NCBI GenBank assembly: GCA_037318855.1 | Contig: CP134874.1 | Span: forward strand, 806,598-870,597 | Length of the DNA: 64,000 nt | Reading direction: 5' to 3' | DNA from: Candidatus Sedimenticola sp. (ex Thyasira tokunagai) | Lineage (GTDB): Bacteria > Pseudomonadota > Gammaproteobacteria > Chromatiales > Chromatiaceae | Shown: piece by piece, positions 55,441 to 63,642 of the stretch | Numbering within the stretch: position 1 is the first letter of the stretch | Layout of the letters: every line of letters begins with the position of its first letter | Program-made: the position numbers and the translations under genes | The notes under the pieces: generated by a model | Told to the model about the DNA's origin: nothing | The model's input: only the letters and a program-made list of their open reading frames with translations | Database searches by the model: none

Positions 55441-56981
55441 CCTGAGGGGTGGCTACCGAGGGTGGTGCCCAGTGCCTGTCCTAGCTGCCGAAAAAGCTCG
55501 TAGCCTTCAGCTGTCAGGGTTTCCGGGGTGGTGAAGTCAGCGTAGATCAGCCCTAGGGGGCGGTGTCTAACGAAAACAGAGATGGCAAAAAACCCCTCCA
55601 TCTCCAGGGCGGGGTGGAGTGATTCGGGGATCAGTGGCAGGTATTTTTCCCGATTGTCAGGCTTTAACCAGAAACATTGTGGTTTTTTCATTAACAGGGA
55701 GAAGAGGTGTTTCTCATCCAGCTTGGCGTTAAATTGTCGTAGAGGGGCGCTCTTCTCTGCGCCGATGACAAATTTCACCTTCAACTCATTACCCTCAGGG
55801 GTGAGCCTGGCGAACATAGCGCGTTTCACCCCCAGCTTCTCCCGCATCTCCTTAAAGGTATGGATCACCTGCTCCTGTAACAGTTTGTCATCGATAGGTA
55901 CGGTTTTCCCTGAAGGTGCCGCACTCTTCTTTGCTGTCGATGTCGATGTCGATGTCGATGTCGATGCGGTAGTGGGCTTGCCCTTCTCCTCGCTACGTGC
56001 TGCCTGGGGATGGGATTTCTGTTTCGGAGCAGCTCTCTTTTGTGTGGGTTTTTTCGTAGCGACTTTTTCTGCTGCACCCAGAGAGGTTGTTGTCTCCTCC
56101 TCTGTCGTGGAGGCTGCAAAAACCGGCAAGGGGTTCATCAGACTATAAGCCGAGAGGGGCATGGTCAGGTCGTAGAGGTTTCTTGCCGCTTCAGCCGCCC
56201 ATCGATGACAACGGTTGATCGCCTGCTCCGGGCTGATCCGCTGATAATCGGCGGCTAATTCGAATAGCTCTTCAGCGGAATCGGAATACCACCCCTGGGC
56301 TGTTTTTTCCGCCATCGACGAGGCGAGCATTACCCCTAGGGGACGTGATTCAAAAGCGCCCGTAGGGGAGAGTGCTTTGATTGTTAGTGGCGGCAGGTGC
56401 CACCGCTTAGCCAATCCGAGACTGAGTTGGTCGAGGGTGAAGCCGAGAACTGCCAGAGATGCACTGTCGCGGTTGAGCCCCTTCGCCATCTGCTCTCTTA
56501 TCTTCAGCATCTCCTCCTTGGCATTGCTCCACAGCGCCATCTCACCACAACCGTGAAGTAGGGCTGCAATGGCGATCTGCTCCGGCCTCTCATCACGGTG
56601 GCCATGCGCCAGATTAAGTGCATAAACAGCAGCGTGGGCGGCTCTTGAGTAGCACTCATAGAGTGCGCCGGTGTCATGTTTTTTTGATGGGGGTTCCAGT
56701 ACCTTCAGTGTTCTCCTGGTACGGGTGACTGCATCTACACCGAGCATGGAGACAGCGTGGGCGAGGCTGCCGATAGGCTCTTCCAGCTGCGTTGCATTGG
56801 CGCCGAGAGCGCGAAACAGGGCCAGGGCAAATCCGGGATCACGCCCTATCACCCGCTCGAAGTCAGCGTTGGTGGTGCTTTGGCGATCAAGCAGAATCGG
56901 TATACGCTGAAGTGTGAAGGGAATTGCGGGCAGGGAACTTATTCCCAGACGTTCTACCCATTCACTTAGGCTGGCGGACAT
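55437..56981 (-). CDS. HDOD-GAF signalling protein with a Thr-Ser repeat linker
   Basis: A 514-residue protein. Residues 1-260 are an HDOD domain (GISSLPAIPFTLQRIPIL, AALLHGCGEMALWSNA). Residues 280-360 are a Lys/Thr/Ser-rich linker that includes a (TS)n run encoded by a hexanucleotide repeat. Residues 370-510 are GAF-like (TFKEMREKLGVKRAMFARL, GFFAISVFVRHRPLGLIYADF). The start chosen is the ATG of MSASLSEWVERLG with GGAGAGGAAG upstream. The earlier frame would cross into the divergent hydrolase promoter. The stop lies in the REPIN. Possibly a cyclic-nucleotide or stress sensor; the role is unknown. Confidence 0.82.
   Translation of the reverse strand: MSASLSEWVERLGISSLPAIPFTLQRIPILLDRQSTTNADFERVIGRDPGFALALFRALGANATQLEEPIGSLAHAVSMLGVDAVTRTRRTLKVLEPPSKKHDTGALYECYSRAAHAAVYALNLAHGHRDERPEQIAIAALLHGCGEMALWSNAKEEMLKIREQMAKGLNRDSASLAVLGFTLDQLSLGLAKRWHLPPLTIKALSPTGAFESRPLGVMLASSMAEKTAQGWYSDSAEELFELAADYQRISPEQAINRCHRWAAEAARNLYDLTMPLSAYSLMNPLPVFAASTTEEETTTSLGAAEKVATKKPTQKRAAPKQKSHPQAARSEEKGKPTTASTSTSTSTSTAKKSAAPSGKTVPIDDKLLQEQVIHTFKEMREKLGVKRAMFARLTPEGNELKVKFVIGAEKSAPLRQFNAKLDEKHLFSLLMKKPQCFWLKPDNREKYLPLIPESLHPALEMEGFFAISVFVRHRPLGLIYADFTTPETLTAEGYELFRQLGQALGTTLGSHPSG
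55935..55966. repeat. Hexanucleotide tandem repeat inside the HDOD gene
   Basis: Five exact tandem copies of TGTCGA plus two bases. It encodes alternating Thr-Ser on the minus strand. Gain or loss of units keeps the frame, so the linker length can vary without loss of function. Confidence 0.9.
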
Positions 56982-57097
56982 TACTGCGGCTTCCTCTCCT
57001 GTCGAGTGAGTGGCACTGCGATTTATTTTCATGCCACTGCTATTTAGCTTCGGCCTATGCTCGCGTATCTTTAGATAATAGCGAAAAGGAGCGCACA

Positions 57098-57742
57098 TTG
57101 AAAAAAGTTGAGCAGAGGGAGCATGTGGTCTTGATACACGGTATCTGGATGACTGGGCTGATGATGCGTCGTCTGGGGGGGCGTCTCTCTGCTGCAGGCT
57201 ACTCGGTCCACTATTTCAACTACCATTCGGTGAATGCAACGCCGATAGTGAATGCGCGAAAACTGGCCCGGTTTATCCGGGGTGTGGGGGCGCAACGGCT
57301 TCACCTGGTGGCCCACAGTCTCGGGGGTGTGGTGTTGCTCCACCTGTATCATCATTTTCATGACCTGCCACCGGGGCGGGTGGTGTTGTTGGGCTCTCCG
57401 GTACGGGGCAGTGGGGTGGCAAAAAAGATGTCTGAACGCCCGTGGATGGCTCCGATATTGGGCCGGAGTGTAGACTGTGGTCTGCTGGGAGGGGTGCCCG
57501 CCTGGAAGGGTGAGCGGGAGTTGGGGAGTATTGTAGGTACCCATAATATCGGAATAGGCCGTCTGATCGGCGGCTTGGGTGACAGCGGTGATGGCACCGT
57601 TGCCGTGGCAGAGACTGAACTGGCTGGTGCCGCAGATACTACCCAAGTGGAGGTGGGGCACACCGCGATGCTCTTTTCCCCCACGGTTGCGGCGGAGGTT
57701 ATCTCCTTTCTAAACAAGGGGCACTTCTTGAAGAGACCCTAG
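57098..57742 (+). CDS. Alpha/beta-hydrolase (lipase-like)
   Basis: A 214-residue alpha/beta hydrolase. The start is TTG at 57098: AAAAGGAG lies six bases before it and the frame further upstream is not conserved. HGIWMTGLMMRRLG is the oxyanion region and VAHSLGGVVLL the nucleophile elbow (Ser near residue 74), with a His in VEVGHTAML that could complete the triad. It has no signal peptide, so it is cytoplasmic or membrane-associated. Its stop codon (TAG) overlaps the end of the mobile element at 57739. Substrate unknown. Confidence 0.85.
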   Translation: MKKVEQREHVVLIHGIWMTGLMMRRLGGRLSAAGYSVHYFNYHSVNATPIVNARKLARFIRGVGAQRLHLVAHSLGGVVLLHLYHHFHDLPPGRVVLLGSPVRGSGVAKKMSERPWMAPILGRSVDCGLLGGVPAWKGERELGSIVGTHNIGIGRLIGGLGDSGDGTVAVAETELAGAADTTQVEVGHTAMLFSPTVAAEVISFLNKGHFLKRP

Positions 57743-57905
57743 GAGCCTGTCCGAGAATAGGGGGCGTAGCGAGGGAGTGCTGATTTGAGTCAGATTTTTT
57801 CATTATTTGAGGCGAATATTGGGCATATTTAACGAAAATAATGCGGAAATCTGGCCAAATTCAACGCTCCCGCAGTAGGTTCTCTATTCTCGGACAGGCT
57901 CCTAG
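57739..57905. mobile_element. AGGAGCC-TIR element, short form (167 bp)
   Basis: Perfect 22-base ends: CTAGGAGCCTGTCCGAGAAT and, inverted, ATTCTCGGACAGGCTCCTAG (plus AG/CT inside). Subterminal sequences match both ends of the 486-bp copy at 34533-35018. The left end gives the stop of the lipase-like gene. No coding sequence. It lies 64 bases upstream of yebC. Confidence 0.85.
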
Positions 57906-57968
57906 TACTTACCCACGGGAGACCTGGAGTGGTAAACTCACGCCCAACTGGAAACTGAGAGGGTGATC

Positions 57969-58718
57969 ATGGCTGGACACAGTAAATGGGCCAACATCAA
58001 GCATAAGAAGGCGGCCAACGACAAAAAGCGCGGAAAGATCTGGACCAAGCTGTTGCGGGAAGTGACGGTGGCGGCGAAAGAGGGTGGTGGTGATATCGAG
58101 GCCAACCCTCGTCTGCGTCTGGCGGTGGACAAGGCCAACGGCGCTAATGTGCCGAAAGACACCACCGATCGTGCGATCAAGCGCGGTGCAGGCAGCGACG
58201 ATATGGATAGCTATGAAGAGTTGCGCTATGAAGGCTACGGTGCCGGCGGTACGGCGGTTATCGTCGACTGCATGACAGACAATCGCAACCGTACCGCCTC
58301 CGAGGTGCGCCACGCCTTCACTAAGGCCGGCGGCAACCTGGGTACCGATGGCTCGGTTGCCTATATGTTCAGCAAGCAGGGGATCATCAGCTTCGCACCG
58401 GGTATCGATGAAGATACAGTGATGGACGCTGCTCTCGAGGCGGGTGCCGAGGATGTGGTCACCCATGGCGATGGTTCGGTGGATGTGATAACAGATCCAG
58501 ATGAATTTACCGGCGTTAAAGATGCCATCATCGCCGCCGGTCTCGAGCCGGATAATGCCGAGGTGACCTTTAGCGCCTCCACGCTGGCAGAGCTGGATCA
58601 GGATACGGCGGAGAAGCTGCTGCGGATGGTCGACGTATTGGAAGATCTTGATGATGTCCAGGATGTCTACACCAATGCCGATATTTCAGACGAGATTATG
58701 GAAGCCCTCGACGGATGA
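57969..58718 (+). CDS. yebC: YebC/PmpR-family regulatory protein
   Basis: A 249-residue protein starting [20 protein letters not shown], the invariant YebC start. It also has [20 protein letters not shown] and [17 protein letters not shown]. YebC proteins act as transcription regulators or help translate proline stretches. It directly precedes ruvC, overlapping its start by four bases, the usual gammaproteobacterial order. Confidence 0.96.
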   Translation: MAGHSKWANIKHKKAANDKKRGKIWTKLLREVTVAAKEGGGDIEANPRLRLAVDKANGANVPKDTTDRAIKRGAGSDDMDSYEELRYEGYGAGGTAVIVDCMTDNRNRTASEVRHAFTKAGGNLGTDGSVAYMFSKQGIISFAPGIDEDTVMDAALEAGAEDVVTHGDGSVDVITDPDEFTGVKDAIIAAGLEPDNAEVTFSASTLAELDQDTAEKLLRMVDVLEDLDDVQDVYTNADISDEIMEALDG

Positions 58719-59221
58719 AACGAGTTCTCGGCATCGATCCCGGCTCACGGGTGACCGGTTTTGGGATTATCGAGAGTAATGGTGATCGCAGTGTGCACAT
58801 CACCAGTGGTTGCATTCGTCTTCAGGGTGATAATTTTCCCCTGCGCCTGGGGGAGATCTACCGTCGCCTGGCAGAGATTGTCGCCGAGTATCAGCCGGAT
58901 GAGATGGCGATAGAGCAGGTGTTTGTCTCAAAAAATCCCTCGTCGGCGCTGAAGTTGGGCCAAGCACGGGGTGCTGCGATCTGTGCCTGCGTAGTGGCCG
59001 GTATCGAAGTATTTGAATATACCCCGAGGATGATTAAACAGGCGGTGGTGGGTTCAGGTGCCGCCGCCAAAGATCAGGTGCAGCATATGGTTAAACAGCT
59101 ACTTCGCCTGGATCAAAAGCTGGCTGAAGATCAGTCGGATGCATTGGCCGTAGCGATCAGTCACGCCCACTCCAACAGCACCATGCGGCTGCTTAAACAG
59201 GCTAAGGGGTGGGGACGATGA
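58715..59221 (+). CDS. ruvC: Holliday junction resolvase RuvC
   Basis: A 168-residue resolvase. The start [19 protein letters not shown] carries the first catalytic Asp, and the acidic residues in [20 protein letters not shown] and the C-terminal [14 protein letters not shown] complete the site. It cuts Holliday junctions with RuvAB. It overlaps yebC at the start and ruvA at the end (ATGA). Confidence 0.97.
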   Translation: MKRVLGIDPGSRVTGFGIIESNGDRSVHITSGCIRLQGDNFPLRLGEIYRRLAEIVAEYQPDEMAIEQVFVSKNPSSALKLGQARGAAICACVVAGIEVFEYTPRMIKQAVVGSGAAAKDQVQHMVKQLLRLDQKLAEDQSDALAVAISHAHSNSTMRLLKQAKGWGR

Positions 59222-59829
59222 TTGGGCGGCTTTCCGGTGCTATTGCCTATAAACAGCCGCCGTTTCTGATGCTGGATGTGAATGGTGTCGGCTACGAGTT
59301 GGAGGCACCGATGTCGACTTTCTACGATCTTCCTGCACAAGGAGAGAAGGTCACCCTCTTTACCCACTTGGCGATTCGTGACGATGCTCATGTACTTTAC
59401 GGTTTCGCCAATGAGTCGGAACGGGTGCTGTTTCGTGCCCTGCTGAAGGTCAGTGGTGTCGGCGCAAAGGTGGCGCTGGCAATCCTCTCGGGGATGAACG
59501 CGGATGAGTTCTCCATCTGTATTCAGAATGATGACATTACTGCACTGACACGCCTGCCGGGTATCGGAAAAAAGACTGCCGAGCGGCTGATCGTGGAGAT
59601 GCGCGACCGATTGGCGAAGCTGGAGTTGGGTGGCAATGCTGTCGCCAGGCCCTCTGCATCATCATCGGTGGTAGTGGCGGACAACCCGGTCTCGGATGCG
59701 GTAGGTGCACTGGTAGCACTAGGCTATAAGCCCAACGATGCCGCCAGGATGGTGCGCCTGGTGGAGAGTGAGGGGCTCTCCAGTGAGGAGATTATCCGTC
59801 AAGCGTTGAAAACCATGGTGATGAAATAG
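59218..59829 (+). CDS. ruvA: Holliday junction branch-migration protein RuvA
   Basis: A 203-residue RuvA. The start is the ATG of [13 protein letters not shown]; a GTG three codons earlier lies in ruvC and is unlikely. Two helix-hairpin-helix motifs are seen: [15 protein letters not shown] and [16 protein letters not shown]. The C-terminal domain III ([20 protein letters not shown]) contacts RuvB. The stop precedes ruvB by two bases. Confidence 0.97.
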   Translation: MIGRLSGAIAYKQPPFLMLDVNGVGYELEAPMSTFYDLPAQGEKVTLFTHLAIRDDAHVLYGFANESERVLFRALLKVSGVGAKVALAILSGMNADEFSICIQNDDITALTRLPGIGKKTAERLIVEMRDRLAKLELGGNAVARPSASSSVVVADNPVSDAVGALVALGYKPNDAARMVRLVESEGLSSEEIIRQALKTMVMK

Positions 59830-59831
59830 AG

Positions 59832-60920
59832 ATGAGTGAGGTCGATAGAATAATCAGCCCCCAGGCCGCATCGGATGATGTGGTGATGGATCGGGCGATC
59901 CGTCCCAAACAGCTCACCGATTATGTCGGCCAGCCGGTGGTGCGGGAGCAGATGGAGATATTTATTCATGCCGCCCGTGCCCGCGAGGAGGCGCTTGACC
60001 ACGTGTTGATCTTCGGTCCACCGGGATTGGGTAAGACCACACTGGCCCATATCATCGCCAATGAGATGAGCGTCAACCTACGTCAGACCTCCGGCCCGGT
60101 GCTGGAGAAGCCCGGCGATCTTGCCGCACTACTGACCAACCTGGAACCCCATGATGTGCTCTTCATCGATGAGATTCATCGTCTCAGCCCGGTGGTGGAG
60201 GAGGTGCTCTATCCCGCCATGGAGGACTACCAGCTCGATATTATGATTGGTGAGGGCCCGGCTGCGCGTTCGATCAAACTTGATCTGCCTCCTTTTACCC
60301 TGATTGGTGCCACCACCCGTGCCGGTCTGCTGACTTCGCCTCTGCGTGATCGCTTCGGTATCGTTCAGCGCCTGGAGTTCTACTCCACTAAGGATCTTAC
60401 TCATATCGTCGGTCGTTCGTCTGAAATACTCAATATAGTGACCGACAAAGCGGGTTCTCAGGAGATCGCCTGTCGTTCCCGCGGCACCCCTCGCATCGCC
60501 AATCGCCTGCTGCGGAGGGTGCGCGATTATGCCCAAGTGAAGGCTAATGGGGAGATCACCTCACAAGTTGCTGACAGCGCCCTTGGTATGTTGAAGGTGG
60601 ACGGTAACGGTTTTGATATTATGGATCGCAAGCTGCTGTCGGCAATGATCAAAAAGTTCGATGGTGGCCCGGTGGGTGTGGACAGCCTGGCGGCGGCGAT
60701 TGGTGAAGAGCGCGGCACCATTGAGGATGTCATTGAACCCTATCTGATTCAGCAGGGTTTTATGATGCGTACTCCTCGTGGACGAATAGCCACCAAGGCG
60801 GCTTATATCCACTTTGGCCTTCAGCCGAAAGAGGATGGTAGCGGTAGTATGCCGGGGGCGGGGGCTGTTTTAAGTGGGGGCAGGGGCAGAGGGTCGATTC
60901 AGTTTGCATGGACGCCGTGA
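59832..60920 (+). CDS. ruvB: Holliday junction helicase RuvB with a repeat-derived tail
   Basis: A 362-residue AAA+ motor. Walker A is [11 protein letters not shown], Walker B FIDEIHRL, sensor 1 GATTRAGLL, and the winged-helix part contains the arginine-rich [15 protein letters not shown]. The conserved region ends near residue 335 with YIHFGLQP; another 25 residues follow (GSGSMPGAG and [14 protein letters not shown]). The last 12 or so are encoded by a hairpin repeat that runs past the stop. The tail is absent from E. coli RuvB (336 residues). Confidence 0.95.
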   Translation: MSEVDRIISPQAASDDVVMDRAIRPKQLTDYVGQPVVREQMEIFIHAARAREEALDHVLIFGPPGLGKTTLAHIIANEMSVNLRQTSGPVLEKPGDLAALLTNLEPHDVLFIDEIHRLSPVVEEVLYPAMEDYQLDIMIGEGPAARSIKLDLPPFTLIGATTRAGLLTSPLRDRFGIVQRLEFYSTKDLTHIVGRSSEILNIVTDKAGSQEIACRSRGTPRIANRLLRRVRDYAQVKANGEITSQVADSALGMLKVDGNGFDIMDRKLLSAMIKKFDGGPVGVDSLAAAIGEERGTIEDVIEPYLIQQGFMMRTPRGRIATKAAYIHFGLQPKEDGSGSMPGAGAVLSGGRGRGSIQFAWTP

Positions 60921-60992
60921 ATCCATCCCTGGAGGCTTGGCGGCAGCATCCCTGCTGCCGACACCTTGCCAACCGGATCGACCCTCTGCCCT
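60881..60992. repeat. Long hairpin repeat invading the ruvB 3' end
   Basis: Outer arms CAGGGGCAGAGGGTCGATTC and, inverted, GGATCGACCCTCTGCCCTG; inner stem CGGCAGC, loop, GCTGCCG (60941-60960). The segment CATGGACGCCGTGAATCCATC resembles dispersed repeats of other gammaproteobacteria (from memory). The ruvB stop TGA lies within it. It may also act as a terminator-like mRNA end. Confidence 0.7.
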
Positions 60993-61136
60993 GAGATAGT
61001 GTGTGGGGTGGTGGTTGTAGTCGCACAGTTTTTAGGTAGGGCAGGGCTTGGGTCGCTCAATGAAATAGAAAGCTTGTTGGTGCGAAAGGGGCGATTTCAG
61101 GTCTGGGCAAATGATCACGTTAACTTGTAGCAATTT

Positions 61137-61544
61137 ATGATGGAATTTATCTGGCCGGTACGGGTCTACTATGAGGATACCGACTCCGGCGGCGTGGTTT
61201 ACTACGCCAATTATCTAAAATTTATGGAACGGGCGCGTACTGAGTGGTTGCGGCAGCTGGGTTTTGAGCAGGACGAACTTCTGGAGAAAGAGGGTATCCT
61301 GTTTGCCGTCCGCCGGGTGTCTGTTGATTATTTACGACCGGCCCGTTTCAATGACGAGTTGCTGGTCAGTGCAAGTATCAGTAAACAGGGGAGAGCCAGT
61401 TTGACTTTTCAACAGGAGATTAGGATGGCTGGCGGCCAGGCGTTGTGCCGTGGCGAGGTGCAGGTGGCTGCCCTCGATGCCGTCCGGTTCCGGCCTGTCC
61501 CTCTTCCGACAACTATTTTGGAGTTGATCAACGATGGCCCCTGA
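61137..61544 (+). CDS. ybgC: Acyl-CoA thioesterase YbgC (Tol-Pal associated)
   Basis: A 135-residue hotdog thioesterase. VYYEDTDSGGVVYYANYLKF carries the catalytic Asp of the 4-hydroxybenzoyl-CoA family, and ERARTEWLRQLG follows. It precedes tolQ with an 11-base overlap, as in the conserved ybgC-tolQRAB cluster. It is thought to act on acyl-ACP or acyl-CoA at the membrane near the division site. ATG at 61137 or 61140 is possible. Confidence 0.95.
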   Translation: MMEFIWPVRVYYEDTDSGGVVYYANYLKFMERARTEWLRQLGFEQDELLEKEGILFAVRRVSVDYLRPARFNDELLVSASISKQGRASLTFQQEIRMAGGQALCRGEVQVAALDAVRFRPVPLPTTILELINDGP

Positions 61545-62208
61545 GCTCTCATTTATCGATCTGGTGGCGGGCGCCAGTCCCCTGGTGCAACTTGTGATGG
61601 CGACACTGCTTCTCGCCTCCATCGTCTCCTGGAGCATGGTGTTCGACCGGGCTCGGGTGCTCAAGCGGGCGCGTATCACTGCCGACAGTTTTGAACAGCG
61701 CTTCTGGTCTGGGGGCGATCTCGGTGAGCTCTATCATGCCGTTGATCGGGAGAGTGCAGACGCTACCGGTCTGGCCAATATCTTCCACGCCGGTTTTCGT
61801 GAATTCGCCCGCCTGAAAAAGAGTGCCGATATCGAACCGATGGCGGTGGTTGAAGGTGCTCGTCGCTCCATGCATGTAGCCATGAGCCGGGAGATGGACG
61901 GCCTCGAGAGCAATCTCTCGTTCCTCGCTACGGTGGGTTCAGTGAGCCCCTATGTGGGCCTGTTCGGCACGGTTTGGGGCATAATGAATGCCTTTATCGC
62001 CCTCGGTAACGTCAAGCAGGCGACGCTCTCACTGGTGGCACCGGGTATCGCCGAGGCGCTGGTGGCTACCGCTATGGGGCTGTTTGCCGCTATCCCGGCG
62101 GTGGTCGCCTACAACCGCTATTCGCACGATGTAGAGAAGTTGAATAATCGCTACGAAGATTTTCTCGATGAGTTCACCACCATTTTGCAGCGTCAGGCCC
62201 ATGTCTGA
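61534..62208 (+). CDS. tolQ: Tol-Pal proton channel subunit TolQ
   Basis: A 224-residue inner-membrane protein with three segments: LVQLVMATLLLASIVSWSM (near 20), LSFLATVGSVSPYVGLFGTVWGIMNAF (near 130) and LVAPGIAEALVATAMGLFAAIPAVVAY (near 165). The signature VGLFGTVWGIMNAF is the MotA/TolQ/ExbB motif. With TolR it converts the proton gradient to force on TolA for outer-membrane constriction. Confidence 0.97.
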   Translation: MAPELSFIDLVAGASPLVQLVMATLLLASIVSWSMVFDRARVLKRARITADSFEQRFWSGGDLGELYHAVDRESADATGLANIFHAGFREFARLKKSADIEPMAVVEGARRSMHVAMSREMDGLESNLSFLATVGSVSPYVGLFGTVWGIMNAFIALGNVKQATLSLVAPGIAEALVATAMGLFAAIPAVVAYNRYSHDVEKLNNRYEDFLDEFTTILQRQAHV

Positions 62209-62253
62209 GTTCGCTGTTGAATCCCCGATTGTGCTTATGGAGTGGAGCTTAGG

Positions 62254-62682
62254 GTGAGCCGTCAGCGTAAAAATCGCCGTAAGCCGATGGCGGAGATCAA
62301 CGTAGTGCCTTATATCGATGTGATGCTGGTACTGCTGGTGATCTTTATGATCACGGCACCGCTGCTGACTCAGGGCGTCAAGGTGGATCTTCCCCAGGCG
62401 GATGCCGAGCCACTGCCGCCGGAGATGGATGACCCTGTTATCGTCTCGGTCAAGGCCAATGGTGACCTCTTTATCGATGTGGGTGAGGGGAAGAATAATC
62501 CGGTGGATGAGGAGACCCTGGTGACCCGGGTAGCCGCTGTCCTCAAGTACAAACCGAAGACACCGATCATGGTGAAGGGCGATCACAATGTGGATTACGG
62601 CAGCGTGGTCTCAGCGATGGTGCTGCTCCAGCGTGCCGGTGTACCCAATGTCGGTCTGATTACCGAGCCACCGGAGCGCTAG
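62254..62682 (+). CDS. tolR: Tol-Pal subunit TolR
   Basis: A 142-residue protein. I prefer the GTG at 62254 because GGAG lies six bases upstream; a GTG four codons earlier has no such site. MAEINVVPYIDVMLVLLVIF contains the proton-carrying Asp of the single membrane segment, followed by a periplasmic domain ending VPNVGLITEP. It forms the stator with TolQ. Confidence 0.95.
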   Translation: MSRQRKNRRKPMAEINVVPYIDVMLVLLVIFMITAPLLTQGVKVDLPQADAEPLPPEMDDPVIVSVKANGDLFIDVGEGKNNPVDEETLVTRVAAVLKYKPKTPIMVKGDHNVDYGSVVSAMVLLQRAGVPNVGLITEPPER

Positions 62683-62689
62683 CTGTTCA

Positions 62690-63634
62690 ATGATTGAGAT
62701 TTTTAAACGCAATCCTGCGGCGGTTGCTATCGCCCTGGTCATGCATCTGGTGATTGTTCTCTTTATGCTGGTCGGTGTGGATTGGCTGAAGAAACCCCAG
62801 CAGCCAAAATCTGTGGTTGAGGTGGTACAGGCGCGGGTGGTCGATCAGGCAAAGGTAAATGCGGAAGTTGAAAAACTGAAGCAGGCCGAGGCACAGAAAA
62901 AGAAGAAACAAGAGGCCACTAAGCGCAAGGAAGAGCAGCAGTTGGCCGAGCTGAAGAAAAAGCAGCAAAAGGAGAAAAAACGTCTCGCCGATCTTGAAAA
63001 GAAGCGTAAGACGGCCGAGGCAAAGGCAGTAAAAGAGGCCAAGCAGAAAAAAGATGCTAAGGCCAAACGTCTTGCGGTGGAGAAGAAGCGCAAGGCTGAT
63101 GAGAAAAAGCGCAAGGCGTTGGAGACTAAGCGCAAGGCGAAAGAGAAAGCGCAGAAACTGGCGGCTGAGAAGAAGCGCAAAGCAGCTGCGGCAAAGAAGA
63201 AGGCGGAACAGGAGAAAAAGCGCAAGGTGGCAGAGGCCAAACGGAAGGCTGCCGCCGATGCGAAACGTAAAGCCGAAGCGGCCCGTCAGGCGCGGGAAAA
63301 TGAACTGCAGGCGAAGATGCGGGAGGAGCAGTTTGCTCGTGAAGGGATGTCGGTGAGGGCGGCGATCTTCAACAAGGTTGCCGATAACTGGATCTACATG
63401 CCGGGAGCGGTGGAGAAGGGGCTGAAGTGTACCGTCAGGGTGCGCCTCGGTGCCAATGGCACGGTACTTCTGGCTCAGGTGGCCAAGTCCAGTGGCGATA
63501 CGGCATTTGATCGCTCGGTGGAGACGGCTGTAAGAAAGTCGGAACCACTACCCATGCCGAGTACACCGGAGTTGCGAAATCACCCCGATTTTCGTGAACA
63601 CATATTTGTATTCGATCCATCACAATCAAGATAG
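62690..63634 (+). CDS. tolA: Tol-Pal protein TolA
   Basis: A 314-residue protein. Domain I is one membrane segment (VAIALVMHLVIVLFMLVGVDWL). Domain II (about 60-210) is a long Lys/Ala/Glu coiled coil with many KKRKA repeats. Domain III (about 220-314) is the globular part with IYMPGAVEKGLKCTVRVRLGANGTV. It spans the periplasm and links TolQR to Pal. TolA ends nine bases before tolB. Confidence 0.95.
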   Translation: MIEIFKRNPAAVAIALVMHLVIVLFMLVGVDWLKKPQQPKSVVEVVQARVVDQAKVNAEVEKLKQAEAQKKKKQEATKRKEEQQLAELKKKQQKEKKRLADLEKKRKTAEAKAVKEAKQKKDAKAKRLAVEKKRKADEKKRKALETKRKAKEKAQKLAAEKKRKAAAAKKKAEQEKKRKVAEAKRKAAADAKRKAEAARQARENELQAKMREEQFAREGMSVRAAIFNKVADNWIYMPGAVEKGLKCTVRVRLGANGTVLLAQVAKSSGDTAFDRSVETAVRKSEPLPMPSTPELRNHPDFREHIFVFDPSQSR

Positions 63635-63642
63635 ATAAAAAG

